A DNA stretch of 41,797 nucleotides, taken from Plantactinospora mayteni (lineage in GTDB: Bacteria; Actinomycetota; Actinomycetes; Mycobacteriales; Micromonosporaceae). Shown piece after piece: positions 24,766 to 37,999 of the stretch. Both the position numbers and the translations under genes were made by a program. The number at the start of each line of letters is the position of its first letter. Positions within the stretch are counted from its first letter, which is position 1. Under the pieces are notes generated by a model that worked only from the letters and a program-made list of their open reading frames with translations, searched no databases and was not told the origin of the DNA. The DNA is taken from assembly GCF_016862935.1 (NCBI RefSeq), contig NZ_BONX01000061.1, forward strand, positions 1 to 41,797, in the 5' to 3' direction.

Positions 24766-24919
24766 CTTGCAGCCACGGAGGCGGACAGTCAACCGGTCCG
24801 TACCGAAGAGAAGGGAATCAGTCGGAAACCTCGCGCTGAACCGCCGTTCTTCGCGATGGATCGGGCTCAGCGTTACGTCCAGAAGCCGGCCGCGGCGCGA
24901 ACGGCCCGGGTCAACCGGG

Positions 24920-25147
24920 TCAGGTGTCGCGGACAGTGCGGCGCCCGCCACGCCACCTGGTCGCGTACGGCAGGACGAACAGGTACAGACCGGTGAACAG
25001 GAGCAGGGCGAGCGGGAGCAGCGGCAGGTAGAACACCCAGGCGGCAGGCTCCTGCTGCGCCACGGCGACGGTGGCGACGACGACGGAGAGGGTGAAGGCG
25101 ACAGACAGCCAGCGGTGGAGCTGCCGAACCCACTTGTTCCAGTTCAC
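24920..25147 (-). CDS. Small two-span membrane protein
   Basis: The 75-residue protein MNWNKWVRQLHRWLSVAFTL has two hydrophobic helices (about 14-30 and 37-60) and a basic C-terminal tail RWRGGRRT. The pattern WVRQLHRWLSVAF with a paired Trp/His amphipathic start is recurrent in actinobacterial small membrane proteins near PepSY-like genes, but I cannot assign a family. It is monocistronic, and the ribosome site GGAGG lies 7 bases upstream of ATG 25147. Function unknown. Confidence 0.7.
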   Translation of the reverse strand: MNWNKWVRQLHRWLSVAFTLSVVVATVAVAQQEPAAWVFYLPLLPLALLLFTGLYLFVLPYATRWRGGRRTVRDT

Positions 25148-25388
25148 CGGGACCTCCTCGGAAGACGGGCAACCACGGGCGCCGGCGACCTGCCGGGTGG
25201 GGACGTTCGACGCGGTCGCCGCGCGGGCGGGCTCGGCCGAGTGGTGACGTCCATGCCGGTGACGCTAGTTGCGGCTCCCTGACCTGGGCTTCTCGATTCC
25301 TGACCGCTTCCGGGGTCGGTCGTCGGCGGGCCGCCACCTTCGGTGGGCCTGCCACGGGGTCCCGACGGTCAGCCGCTGGCCCGTCGAC

Positions 25389-26141
25389 TCAGAGCGGGAG
25401 CAGGTCTCGGGCCAGGGCGCGCTTGATCCGCCACTCGTCCGGTGATCCGGTCCAGCGGGGAAAACCTCCGCGCTGGAACACCTGGTTCAGATAGCAGACG
25501 AATGGTGTGGTCGTCTCGCCCGCGAAGAGCCCGTCCACGCAGCCGTCGGGCAGTACGACTCCGTAGGGCGGGCCGCCACTGACGTTCTCCTTGTGCAGCC
25601 GGTCCGGCGCGAGGGGCAGCACGAACAGGCCGGCATTCGGGGCGTCCTCGGAGTGTTCCCGCCAACCATCCCACTCGGCCCCGAAGTAGTCTCGGATCGA
25701 CGGGTGGTCGGGGTACCGCGAACCCTCCAGTTCGATGACCAGCGGGTCACCGGAGGCTGACCCCGGCCACTGCGGGTGGCTTCCCACCAGCCAGACGTCT
25801 CCGACCAACCGCGTCCAGGAACGGATCGTCATGGGGACGTCGCCGAACCGTTCCGCCAGCCAGTCCGCGTGCGCGGACGCCGAGGCGGTGGGGGCGGCGT
25901 GTGGCGTCACCGGGGTCTGTTCGTCGTCGTTCGCGTGGAATCGGTAGCCGTCCGCGGTGAGCCGTTCGACGAGGACCTCGACGTTCTGGCGGGCCCGGCG
26001 GGCCATCTCGTCGCAGACCAACTGCGCCTCACCGGCAAGGTCGGAATCCCGCCGAATGGTGCCGCCCAGTTGGCGCAGCTCATGCCAGACCTGTTCCCGT
26101 CGCCCGGCGAGATAACGGTTCAGCCATTGCGGCGACGTCAT
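25389..26141 (-). CDS. Hypothetical protein
   Basis: The 250-residue soluble protein starts MTSPQWLNRYLAGRREQVWH (ATG 26141). Residues 1-65 are helical and charged (ELRQLGGTIRRDSDLAGEAQ, MARRARQNVEVLVERLTADG); the rest is richer in strands and aromatic residues (DGWREHSEDAPNAGLFVLPL, GGFPRWTGSPDEWRI). Codon bias is strong and the length is clean, so the gene is real. The family is not recognised. It sits divergent to the giant carboxylase gene, 250 bases away. Confidence 0.6.
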   Translation of the reverse strand: MTSPQWLNRYLAGRREQVWHELRQLGGTIRRDSDLAGEAQLVCDEMARRARQNVEVLVERLTADGYRFHANDDEQTPVTPHAAPTASASAHADWLAERFGDVPMTIRSWTRLVGDVWLVGSHPQWPGSASGDPLVIELEGSRYPDHPSIRDYFGAEWDGWREHSEDAPNAGLFVLPLAPDRLHKENVSGGPPYGVVLPDGCVDGLFAGETTTPFVCYLNQVFQRGGFPRWTGSPDEWRIKRALARDLLPL

Positions 26142-26391
26142 GGCGGCGATCCTGCCACGCCAGCGCGGCGGGCATGATCACACCCTGCGGGTGCCGGCAT
26201 CGCCGCTGGCCCGACGGTCGCGCCGGGGGCGGGGACAGCCAAAAGGTTTTGTTGGGTTCCTACAAACCGGGCCGCATACTGTTCGGTGTCCACGACATGG
26301 CGCTACCAGCCCGCAGGCAGAAGGGTGATCAGGGCCGGGGGCATTCGTCCCGTGGCGAGTTCGTCGTGGGTCTACCGGAGGGGTCGGTCGG
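26142..26391. promoter_or_regulatory. Intergenic region upstream of the giant carboxylase gene
   Basis: A relatively AT-rich run, CAAAAGGTTTTGTTGGGTTC (about 26240-26259), followed by CATACTGT near 26275, is the best promoter candidate: TTGGGT and CATACT with about 17 bases between. The match is weak. The ribosome site GGAGGGG lies 9 bases before GTG 26392. No palindrome stands out. Confidence 0.3.
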
Positions 26392-31890
<5,499 letters not shown>

Positions 31891-31987
31891 CCGGCTGAAA
31901 CCCGGCATGCCACACCAGAAGGGATCCGGTCCGCCCGGCTGTTTCACACCATCGGGGTGATGCCGGCTCACCGAACCGCGCGACACG

Positions 31988-33466
31988 GTGTCCCGGTGGC
32001 CTTCGGGGCGCCGCCTGGGCGCGTGGTTCGGGGCCCGGAGCCGTCGGGTCCTGGGCGGCCCGGGACGCCTGCGCGTCGTCCTGCTGCTCGGCGCCGTCCT
32101 CGCGCTGAACAGCGCCGACACCGGCACCATCGGCGCCGCCGCCGCGCAACTCGAAGCCGACCTGGGGATCAGCCACGCCCGGTTGGGTCTGCTGGCGTCC
32201 GCCTCGTCCGGCGTCGGGGCCCTCGCGGCGATACCCATGGGAATGCTCGCCGACCGGGTCAACCGGGTACGCCTGCTCACGGTCACGGTAGCCGCCTGGG
32301 CGGTCGCCATGATCGCCGGCGGTCTCTCCCCCGACTACCGCTGGCTGCTCGCCTCCCGGCTGCTGCTCGGTGCCGCCGTCGCCGCCTCCGGTCCGGTGGT
32401 GGTGTCGCTGACCGGTGACTTCGTCCCGCCGGCGGACCGGGCGGCCGTGCTGGGCTGGATCCTCACCGGCGAGATCGTCGGCGCCGGGGCGGGGCTGCTC
32501 GCCGGTGGTGCGATAGCCGCCGCGCTCTCCTGGCGGTACGCCTTCTTCCTGCTCGCCGCCGCCAGCCTGGCGCTGGCCGTGTCGCTGCTGCGGCAGCTAC
32601 CCGAACCGGAGCGCGGCGGCGCGTCCTGGCTCTGCGGCGATCCGCCAGCGGACGACGGCGCGGACGACGAGCGCGTCGACGGGGAGCACCCACACGGCTC
32701 CGACGGCGACAAGGTGCGGGACGTGGTCATCGCCCGGGGTATCGAACCGGCGCCCGAGCGGATCCTGGCCGAGGACGCGGACGAGATCCCGCTGCGGCGC
32801 GCCATGGTCTACCTGCTCCGGATTCCCACCAACCGGCTGCTGATCATCGCGTCCGCGAGCGGCTACTTCTTCTTCGCCGGGCTGCGTACCTTCGCGGTCG
32901 TCTTCGCGACCCAGCACTTCGGCGTCTCGGAGGGGCTGCTGGGGGCGCTCGCCCTGGTCGTCGGCACCACCGCGCTCGCCGGGGCGGTGGCCGGTGGCCG
33001 GTTCACCGACCGGATCCTGCACCGTGGCCGTACCGACGCCCGCGTCCTGGTGCCCGCCGTCGGCTACAGCGCCGCGGCGCTCCTGCTGCTGCCCGGCTTC
33101 CTCATCTCCTCGATCGGGCTGGCGCTGCCGGTCATCGCCCTCGGCACCGCCGCGCTCGCCGCCGCCAACCCGCCACTGGACGCCGCCCGGCTGGACATCG
33201 TGCCGGGCAGGATGTGGGGGCGGGCCGAGAGCCTGCGTACGCTGCTGCGCCTCGCGGCCGAGGCGGTGGCCCCGGCGGCCTTCGGCCTGCTCGCCGACGT
33301 ACTCGGCGGCGGCGGTTCGGCCGGCCGTGCCGGCGGGCTGCGCGACGCCTTCCTCGTCATGCTCCTCCCGCTGCTGCTCAACGGGCTGATCATGCTGCTG
33401 GCCCGGGGCAGCTATCCGGTCGACGTGGCCACCGCCACCGCCTCGGACCGCCGATCCCGGCGGTGA
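31988..33466 (+). CDS. MFS transporter
   Basis: The 492-residue protein has about 12 spans. The segment IPMGMLADRVNRVRLLTVTV is the canonical MFS loop between helices 2 and 3, and helices such as FFLLAAASLALAVSLLRQLP follow. The long cytoplasmic loop, about residues 205-270, is acidic and histidine-containing (ADDGADDERVDGEHPHGSDG). It belongs to the spinster/drug-efflux-like group by general pattern, without a substrate clue. GTG 31988 lies 97 bases after the carboxylase stop with no clear ribosome site, so the start is uncertain. Same strand as the carboxylase; co-transcription is possible. Confidence 0.85.
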   Translation: MSRWPSGRRLGAWFGARSRRVLGGPGRLRVVLLLGAVLALNSADTGTIGAAAAQLEADLGISHARLGLLASASSGVGALAAIPMGMLADRVNRVRLLTVTVAAWAVAMIAGGLSPDYRWLLASRLLLGAAVAASGPVVVSLTGDFVPPADRAAVLGWILTGEIVGAGAGLLAGGAIAAALSWRYAFFLLAAASLALAVSLLRQLPEPERGGASWLCGDPPADDGADDERVDGEHPHGSDGDKVRDVVIARGIEPAPERILAEDADEIPLRRAMVYLLRIPTNRLLIIASASGYFFFAGLRTFAVVFATQHFGVSEGLLGALALVVGTTALAGAVAGGRFTDRILHRGRTDARVLVPAVGYSAAALLLLPGFLISSIGLALPVIALGTAALAAANPPLDAARLDIVPGRMWGRAESLRTLLRLAAEAVAPAAFGLLADVLGGGGSAGRAGGLRDAFLVMLLPLLLNGLIMLLARGSYPVDVATATASDRRSRR

Positions 33467-33612
33467 TCAACCCTCGGCCCGCGCCCGACCAGTGCCGAAG
33501 TCGGGGTACGCGGCCAGTTCCGCGCGTACGGCCTGACCACCCGCTGGCCTGCGGACCGGCAGGCACGTGTGGCGGTGCGCGGGCTGAGGGGCAGGTTCGG
33601 GGTGCGGACGGG

Positions 33613-34086
33613 CTACGAGGCGCGTGGCTCCGGGTAGCCGTACAGGTCGAGCAGGCGGGTGCGGGTGGCCTGCAACCGGTCCAGCATGACGGCCATGAAC
33701 CGACGGTTCAGCTCGTAGCCGAGCGCGGTGTCGTCCGTCATCAGGTGCCGTACGCCGGACGCGTCGAACTCGACCGCCCGGACCGGCTCGACCGCCACGG
33801 CCCCGAACTGCCACCGCTGCGGCGGGAAGAGCCAGGACCAGCCCAGCACCTCGCCGGCTCCCACGGTCTCGATGACCACGTCCCCCCGGCCCGGCGTCGG
33901 CAGGTCCAGCGCCACCCGCCCGGTACGCAGCAGCCAGAAGCGCATCGCCGGCCGTCCCCCCGCGAACAGCCGGTAGCCACGGTTGCGGAACACCGGGTGG
34001 GCGTAGGCGGTGAGCCGGTCGAGCCAGGCCGGGGCCAGACCGTCGAGGAACGGCTGCTCGGCCAGCAGGTCACGGGTACTTGTCAT
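33613..34086 (-). CDS. Cyclic-nucleotide-binding domain protein without DNA-binding domain
   Basis: The 157-residue protein contains a single cNMP-binding beta roll (VFRNRGYRLFAGGRPAMRFW, LLRTGRVALDLPTPGRG, VGAGEVLGWSWLFPP), then a C-terminal helical part ending RLLDLYGYPEPRAS. The Crp/Fnr helix-turn-helix is absent, and the phosphate-binding cassette is degenerate (GEVLGWSWL instead of GE.....R.A), so cyclic nucleotide binding is doubtful. ATG 34086 has GGGGAGAG immediately upstream. It clusters with a CBS-BON protein and a universal-stress-protein fragment, suggesting a stress or energy-status role by inference. A partner kinase or channel is not visible. Confidence 0.75.
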   Translation of the reverse strand: MTSTRDLLAEQPFLDGLAPAWLDRLTAYAHPVFRNRGYRLFAGGRPAMRFWLLRTGRVALDLPTPGRGDVVIETVGAGEVLGWSWLFPPQRWQFGAVAVEPVRAVEFDASGVRHLMTDDTALGYELNRRFMAVMLDRLQATRTRLLDLYGYPEPRAS

Positions 34087-34258
34087 GGCTCTCCCCAATC
34101 GCCGAATCGGACCCGGTCGGGCTGGGTTCTGGCTCGCGGATCATCAGGGCGTCCGAGCCCGACCGGGTCGGCACTGGCCCCTCCATCACATCTCGGGTTC
34201 GGGCCGGTCGACCAGGGCCCAACGGCCCGAGCCGGCCGCCATCGGTCCCGCCCGGCGA

Positions 34259-34939
34259 TCAGCACGGGTTCCGCCCGACCCCGGCCGGCCCGGCGTCGTC
34301 CAGCTCGTACGTGAGGTGGTCCTGCACCGCGACCACCCCCGGCACGGACCCGACCAGTCGGACCGTCAGCTCGGCCAGCGAGCGCCGATCGAGGTGTCCG
34401 CGCAGCGTGACGACCCCGGCGTCGACGTCGAGGCGCACCTCGAACGGTTCCAGCCACAGGGTCCGCCGCAGTACCTCGTCCGCGATGTCGCCGCGCAGCT
34501 CCGCGTCGGAGCGCAGGTGCACCTTCAGCACGTCGGCACGGGAGACGATCCCGACCAGGGTGCCGTCGTCGGCCACGACCGGAAGCCGCTTGACGCCCTT
34601 CTCGGCCATCAGCCGAGCGGCGGCGTGCAGCGAGGTCCCCGGCCCGGCGGTCACCACCGGCACGCTCATCAGGTCCCGTGCGGTCCTGCTCTCGCCCTTC
34701 GCCCGCGTCGCCCGCCGCCGGCCGGGGACGAGGCGGCGGGCGACGGTTCCGGCGAGTTCGACCTTGCGCAGCAGGTCGGCCTCGGAGACCACGCCCACGA
34801 CCCGCCCGGCCGGGTCGACCACGGGAACCGCGCTGATCCGGCGTTCGGCGAGGACGTCGACGATCGCCCGGTAGCTGGCGTCCTCGGGCACCGCCACGAC
34901 GTCGGCGGTCATGACCTCCCACACCGTCCATCTCCGCAC
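34259..34939 (-). CDS. CBS-pair and BON domain protein
   Basis: The 226-residue protein has CBS domain 1 (about 7-60: VMTADVVAVPEDASYRAIVD, VVGVVSEADLL), a basic linker (RRLVPGRRRATRAKGESR), CBS domain 2 (about 88-142: ARDLMSVPVVTAGPGTSLHA, LVGIVSRADVLKVHL) and a BON domain (about 148-212: DAGVVTLRGHLDRRSLAELT). CBS pairs bind adenine nucleotides; BON domains bind phospholipids or partners, so it may sense energy status at the membrane. GTG 34939 follows GGGAGGGAG at good spacing. Such proteins are common near universal stress proteins in actinobacteria, and a USP remnant lies 270 bases upstream. Confidence 0.85.
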   Translation of the reverse strand: MRRWTVWEVMTADVVAVPEDASYRAIVDVLAERRISAVPVVDPAGRVVGVVSEADLLRKVELAGTVARRLVPGRRRATRAKGESRTARDLMSVPVVTAGPGTSLHAAARLMAEKGVKRLPVVADDGTLVGIVSRADVLKVHLRSDAELRGDIADEVLRRTLWLEPFEVRLDVDAGVVTLRGHLDRRSLAELTVRLVGSVPGVVAVQDHLTYELDDAGPAGVGRNPC

Positions 34940-34980
34940 GGCCTGCTCCCTCCCGAGCACCCCACCCGGTACCCGCCGCG

Positions 34981-35053
34981 ACGTCTCCGGTCCGCCCACC
35001 GGAACGTCTCCGGGGCCCGCCCACCGGAACGTCTCCGGGGCCCGCCCACCGCG
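34981..35053. repeat. Three tandem ~25-bp repeats upstream of the CBS-BON gene
   Basis: The unit ACGTCTCCGGGGCCCGCCCA plus CCGGA is repeated: 23 bases at 34981-35003, then 25-base copies at 35004-35028 and 35029-35053, the last slightly degenerate. They lie 42-114 bases upstream of the CBS-BON start, in or near its promoter region. They could be a regulator array or simple slippage. Confidence 0.65.
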
Positions 35054-35207
35054 ACGGCGGGTCCTCCCGTCCATGGCACGTCGACCGGCCCGGGCGTGGG
35101 CAGGGCCGAACGGCCCGGCCGTGGGTGGCGATCGACCCTTCAGCTCCTGCCGGGCCGGTTTCGCCCGGGATCGGTGCGGCGCCATCCGGCCTGCCGGCAC
35201 CGGGTAA

Positions 35208-35339
35208 CTGGTGATCGTCGGCTCCCGAGGCCGTGACGGCTTCGGCGGGCTGCTGCTCGGCTCGATCAGCCAGCAACTGCTGCACCACGCACACTGCCGG
35301 GTCGCGGTGGTCCGGGAACTCCCGTCGGCCACCGGCTGA
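35208..35339 (+). pseudogene. C-terminal stump of a universal stress protein (UspA)
   Basis: Just after TAA 35205-35207 the frame reads [20 protein letters not shown], then [20 protein letters not shown]. This is the nucleotide-binding C-terminal motif of UspA proteins (G.RG...F.G...GS.S..LL.HA.C.V.VVR). The preceding ~100 residues are missing and no ribosome site fits, although GTG 35211 could start translation. It is a truncated remnant. Confidence 0.65.
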
Positions 35340-35493
35340 CCGCACGCGGCGGCCCGCCGCCCGCCGTCCCTACCGGTGCCGCCGGGGTCCCCACCGGATC
35401 CCGGCGGCGAGGGCGCGGCGGGGGCGGCGGCCCGCCCCGTGGCGTGGCCACCCAAACCCGGCCGATGCCGCCGCTGTCGTCGTCGTACCGGGA

Positions 35494-36534
35494 TCAGTCC
35501 TGCGACAGGACGACCTTCAGCGCGCCGGTCTCGGCCGGCCTGGTGAAGGCGTCGTACGCCGCCATGAAGTCATCGAGCGCGAACCGGTGCGTGATCATGT
35601 GCCCCACGTCGAGCTGACCGGCGGCCAGCATGCCGAGCAGGTCCGGCGTCGAGTACGTGTCGACGAGTCCCGTGGTGATCGTGACGTTCCGGCTCCACAG
35701 CTCCTCCAGGTGCAGTACGGCCGACTTGCCGTGCACCCCGATGTTCGCCACCCGGCCGCCGGGGCGGACGAGCGTGGTGCAGGTCTCGAACGCCTGCGGC
35801 GTACCGACCGCCTCCATCACCACGTCCGCGCCGAGCCCGCCGGTGAGCGCCTGGACGGCCTCCCGTGGGTCCTCGCCGGCGTCGACCGCGACGTCCGCCC
35901 CGAACTGCTTGGCCGCCTGCAACCGGCGCTCCGCCCTGTCGACCGCGACGAGGTGCGCCGGGGAGTACAGCCGGGCGGTCAGGATCGCGGCGAGCCCGAT
36001 CGGCCCGGCCCCGACCACCACGACCGTGTCGCCCGGCCGGACCTGACCGTTGAGTACACCCACCTCGTAGGCCGTGGGCAGGATGTCGGCCAGCATGACG
36101 GCGGTCTCGTCGGTGACGTTCGCCGGCAGCCGGTACGTGGACAGATCGGCGAAGGGCAGCCGGGCGTACTGCGCCTGCACGCCGTCGACGCGGTGGCCGA
36201 GGATCCACCCGCCGCCGCCCAGGCACTGCCCGTACCGGCCGGAGCGGCAGTAGCGGCACACGCCGCAGGCCGAGATGCAGGACGCCAGTACGCGGTCGCC
36301 CCGGCTCAGGCCGGTGACCCCCGCGCCGACGTCGACGACGGTGCCGACGGCCTCGTGCCCGAGGATCCGCCCGGGCTGGACCTCTGGTACGTCGCCGGCC
36401 AGGATGTGCAGGTCCGTGCCGCAAATTGTCACGGTGTCCACCTTGACGATCGCGTCCCGGGGGTCCGTGATCGTGGGCTCGGGGACGTCCCTCCAGGACT
36501 TCTGGCCCGGCCCGTCATAGACGACTGCTTTCAT
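35494..36534 (-). CDS. Zinc-dependent alcohol dehydrogenase
   Basis: The 346-residue medium-chain dehydrogenase has catalytic zinc ligands Cys38 (TICGTD) and His60-Glu61 (GHEAVG), structural zinc cysteines at 90, 93, 96 and 104 (SACGVCRYCRSGRYGQC), and the Rossmann motif GAGPIGL from residue 175. It oxidises a secondary or primary alcohol with NAD(P). ATG 36534 has GGAGG 6 bases before it; an ATG 12 bases upstream would remove that spacing. It is divergent from a PadR regulator, 245 bases away, which may control it. Substrate undetermined. Confidence 0.9.
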   Translation of the reverse strand: MKAVVYDGPGQKSWRDVPEPTITDPRDAIVKVDTVTICGTDLHILAGDVPEVQPGRILGHEAVGTVVDVGAGVTGLSRGDRVLASCISACGVCRYCRSGRYGQCLGGGGWILGHRVDGVQAQYARLPFADLSTYRLPANVTDETAVMLADILPTAYEVGVLNGQVRPGDTVVVVGAGPIGLAAILTARLYSPAHLVAVDRAERRLQAAKQFGADVAVDAGEDPREAVQALTGGLGADVVMEAVGTPQAFETCTTLVRPGGRVANIGVHGKSAVLHLEELWSRNVTITTGLVDTYSTPDLLGMLAAGQLDVGHMITHRFALDDFMAAYDAFTRPAETGALKVVLSQD

Positions 36535-36765
36535 CAGCGCCTCCATTCCTCCTGCCCTCAACCTGCTCCCCGGGCGGCTTACCCGGCAGGGCCGGCCCGC
36601 ACCCGAGGACGGGACCAACGTCCCGGCGAAGTCACCCGGAGGGATCGGGGTGGCGCCGGATCGGGGTAGCGCCGCCGCCCTGAAGCGGTCACTCGCGGCG
36701 CTCCACGGCGACGTGCGGAACGCCGCACCCGACTCCAGCGGTATATCGCGGCGCCGAATAGTGTT

Positions 36766-36771
36766 GTATGA
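36766..36771 (+). promoter_or_regulatory. Probable -10 element of the padR-type gene
   Basis: TATGAT lies 8 bases before ATG 36780, so transcription would begin about there and the mRNA would be leaderless; a recognisable -35 is not evident. Palindromic GATGCATC (36770-36777) overlaps it, a candidate PadR site. Confidence 0.4.
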
Positions 36772-36779
36772 TGCATCGC

Positions 36780-37157
36780 ATGATAGCGGCGGGAAACGAG
36801 CCGGCTCATGACAGCGACCGGCAGACCCAACTCCTCCGCGGAGCGCTGGACATGTGTCTGCTGGCACTGCTGGCACGCGAACCCGTGCACGGCTACGAAC
36901 TCGTGCGGCGGATGGAAGCGGCCGGCTTCGGCGCGATCAGCTACGGCACCATCTATCCACTGCTCACCCGGATGCGTCGCCTTGGCCTTGTCGCCGACGA
37001 ACAGCAGGTGAGCCCCACCGGCCCGCCCCGCAAGGTCTACGCGCTGACCGGCCCCGGCCGGATCCAACTGGATGCCTGGCAGAAACAGTGGACCCGCTTC
37101 GTCGAAACCGTCGACGGCATCCTCACCCCGTCCGACCACGACCTCACGAGGAGTTGA
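36780..37157 (+). CDS. PadR-family transcriptional regulator
   Basis: The 125-residue protein is a PadR winged-helix regulator: LLRGALDMCLLALLAREPVH, GYELVRRMEAAGFGAISYGT and IYPLLTRMRRLGLVADEQQV carry the recognisable N-terminal helices, and RKVYALTGPGRIQLDAWQKQ is the wing and start of the dimerisation helix. ATG 36780 is preferred over 36768 because a -10 element overlaps the latter. It is followed by a HAAS-type membrane protein gene with a 2-base gap, a classic PadR/HAAS pair where the regulator responds to membrane-linked signals. Divergent from the alcohol dehydrogenase. Confidence 0.88.
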   Translation: MIAAGNEPAHDSDRQTQLLRGALDMCLLALLAREPVHGYELVRRMEAAGFGAISYGTIYPLLTRMRRLGLVADEQQVSPTGPPRKVYALTGPGRIQLDAWQKQWTRFVETVDGILTPSDHDLTRS

Positions 37158-37159
37158 CC

Positions 37160-37855
37160 GTGGACCCCATCGACACCGTCTTGGCCGAGGCCGACCGCGC
37201 CTGGCGCGCCTACGGGGTCGGTCCGGCGGACCGAGCGGCATTCGCCGCCGATCTGCGCCTCGACCTGGAAGCCGCAGCCGCCGATGGACGCGACCCCATG
37301 CTGTTGCTCGGTGACGACATACCCGGCTTCGCCCGACGGCTCGCCGACGAGGCCGGCGTCCAGCGGGTTCGCGGGAGCTACCGCCGTCTTCTCGGCACCG
37401 CGCTGACCGGTGCGCTCCTCGGTGGCCTGCTCGGCTACGGCGTCCTGGTCGCGCTGTACCCGCTGTTCGTACGCCTGGTGGACCTCCCCCGCTCGGTCCA
37501 GATACCGATCCAGCTCGCCGTCGCCGTCTACTACGGCGTACCGGCCGCGGTGGTGGTTGTCGGAGCGGTCGTCGCGGTGCGGCTCCGACTCTCCGACCTG
37601 CCCCTGATCCGAAAAACAGCCTGGATGATGAGCCTCCTGGTGCCGACGGCCGGCATCCTCGTCACACCGGTCACCATGGCGTTCGCCCGGACCACCGGCT
37701 ACAGCACCAATGTCGAGGTGGTGGTCGCGGAGGTGGCGATCGTGCTGGCCACGCTTGCCGGCGCCACGGTGCTGGCCCGTCGCCTGTCGCTCCGCGATCA
37801 CCAGGGGCCCTCCGACACCGCCGCCACCGACGCCACGAAGATCAAGCCCGCCTGA
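37160..37855 (+). CDS. HAAS-type (DUF1700-like) membrane protein, PadR partner
   Basis: The 231-residue protein has a cytoplasmic helical N-terminal part (DRAAFAADLRLDLEAAAADG, the HAAS-like segment that contacts PadR) and four spans at about 78-102, 117-141, 154-175 and 188-206. GTG 37160 follows GAGGAG by 7 bases and the PadR stop by 2 bases, so it is translationally linked. In related systems the membrane protein is thought to bind or sequester the PadR regulator. What it senses is unknown. Confidence 0.8.
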   Translation: MDPIDTVLAEADRAWRAYGVGPADRAAFAADLRLDLEAAAADGRDPMLLLGDDIPGFARRLADEAGVQRVRGSYRRLLGTALTGALLGGLLGYGVLVALYPLFVRLVDLPRSVQIPIQLAVAVYYGVPAAVVVVGAVVAVRLRLSDLPLIRKTAWMMSLLVPTAGILVTPVTMAFARTTGYSTNVEVVVAEVAIVLATLAGATVLARRLSLRDHQGPSDTAATDATKIKPA

Positions 37856-37999
37856 CCTGCCCGGCCAGCCGGCAACCCGGGTGCAGACTACGCCGCAGCG
37901 GTCCGGGTCACCCGGGTCGACCAGCGCCCGGCGGGACGCCGAGCTTCTCGGGCGTACCCGGGCTGCGCCGCAGCGTGCCGACCGCCCGGACCTGCCGCG

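Noticed and set aside
31893-31975. Hairpin between carboxylase and MFS genes
   Set aside because: Only short interrupted stems could be drawn and no U-tract follows.
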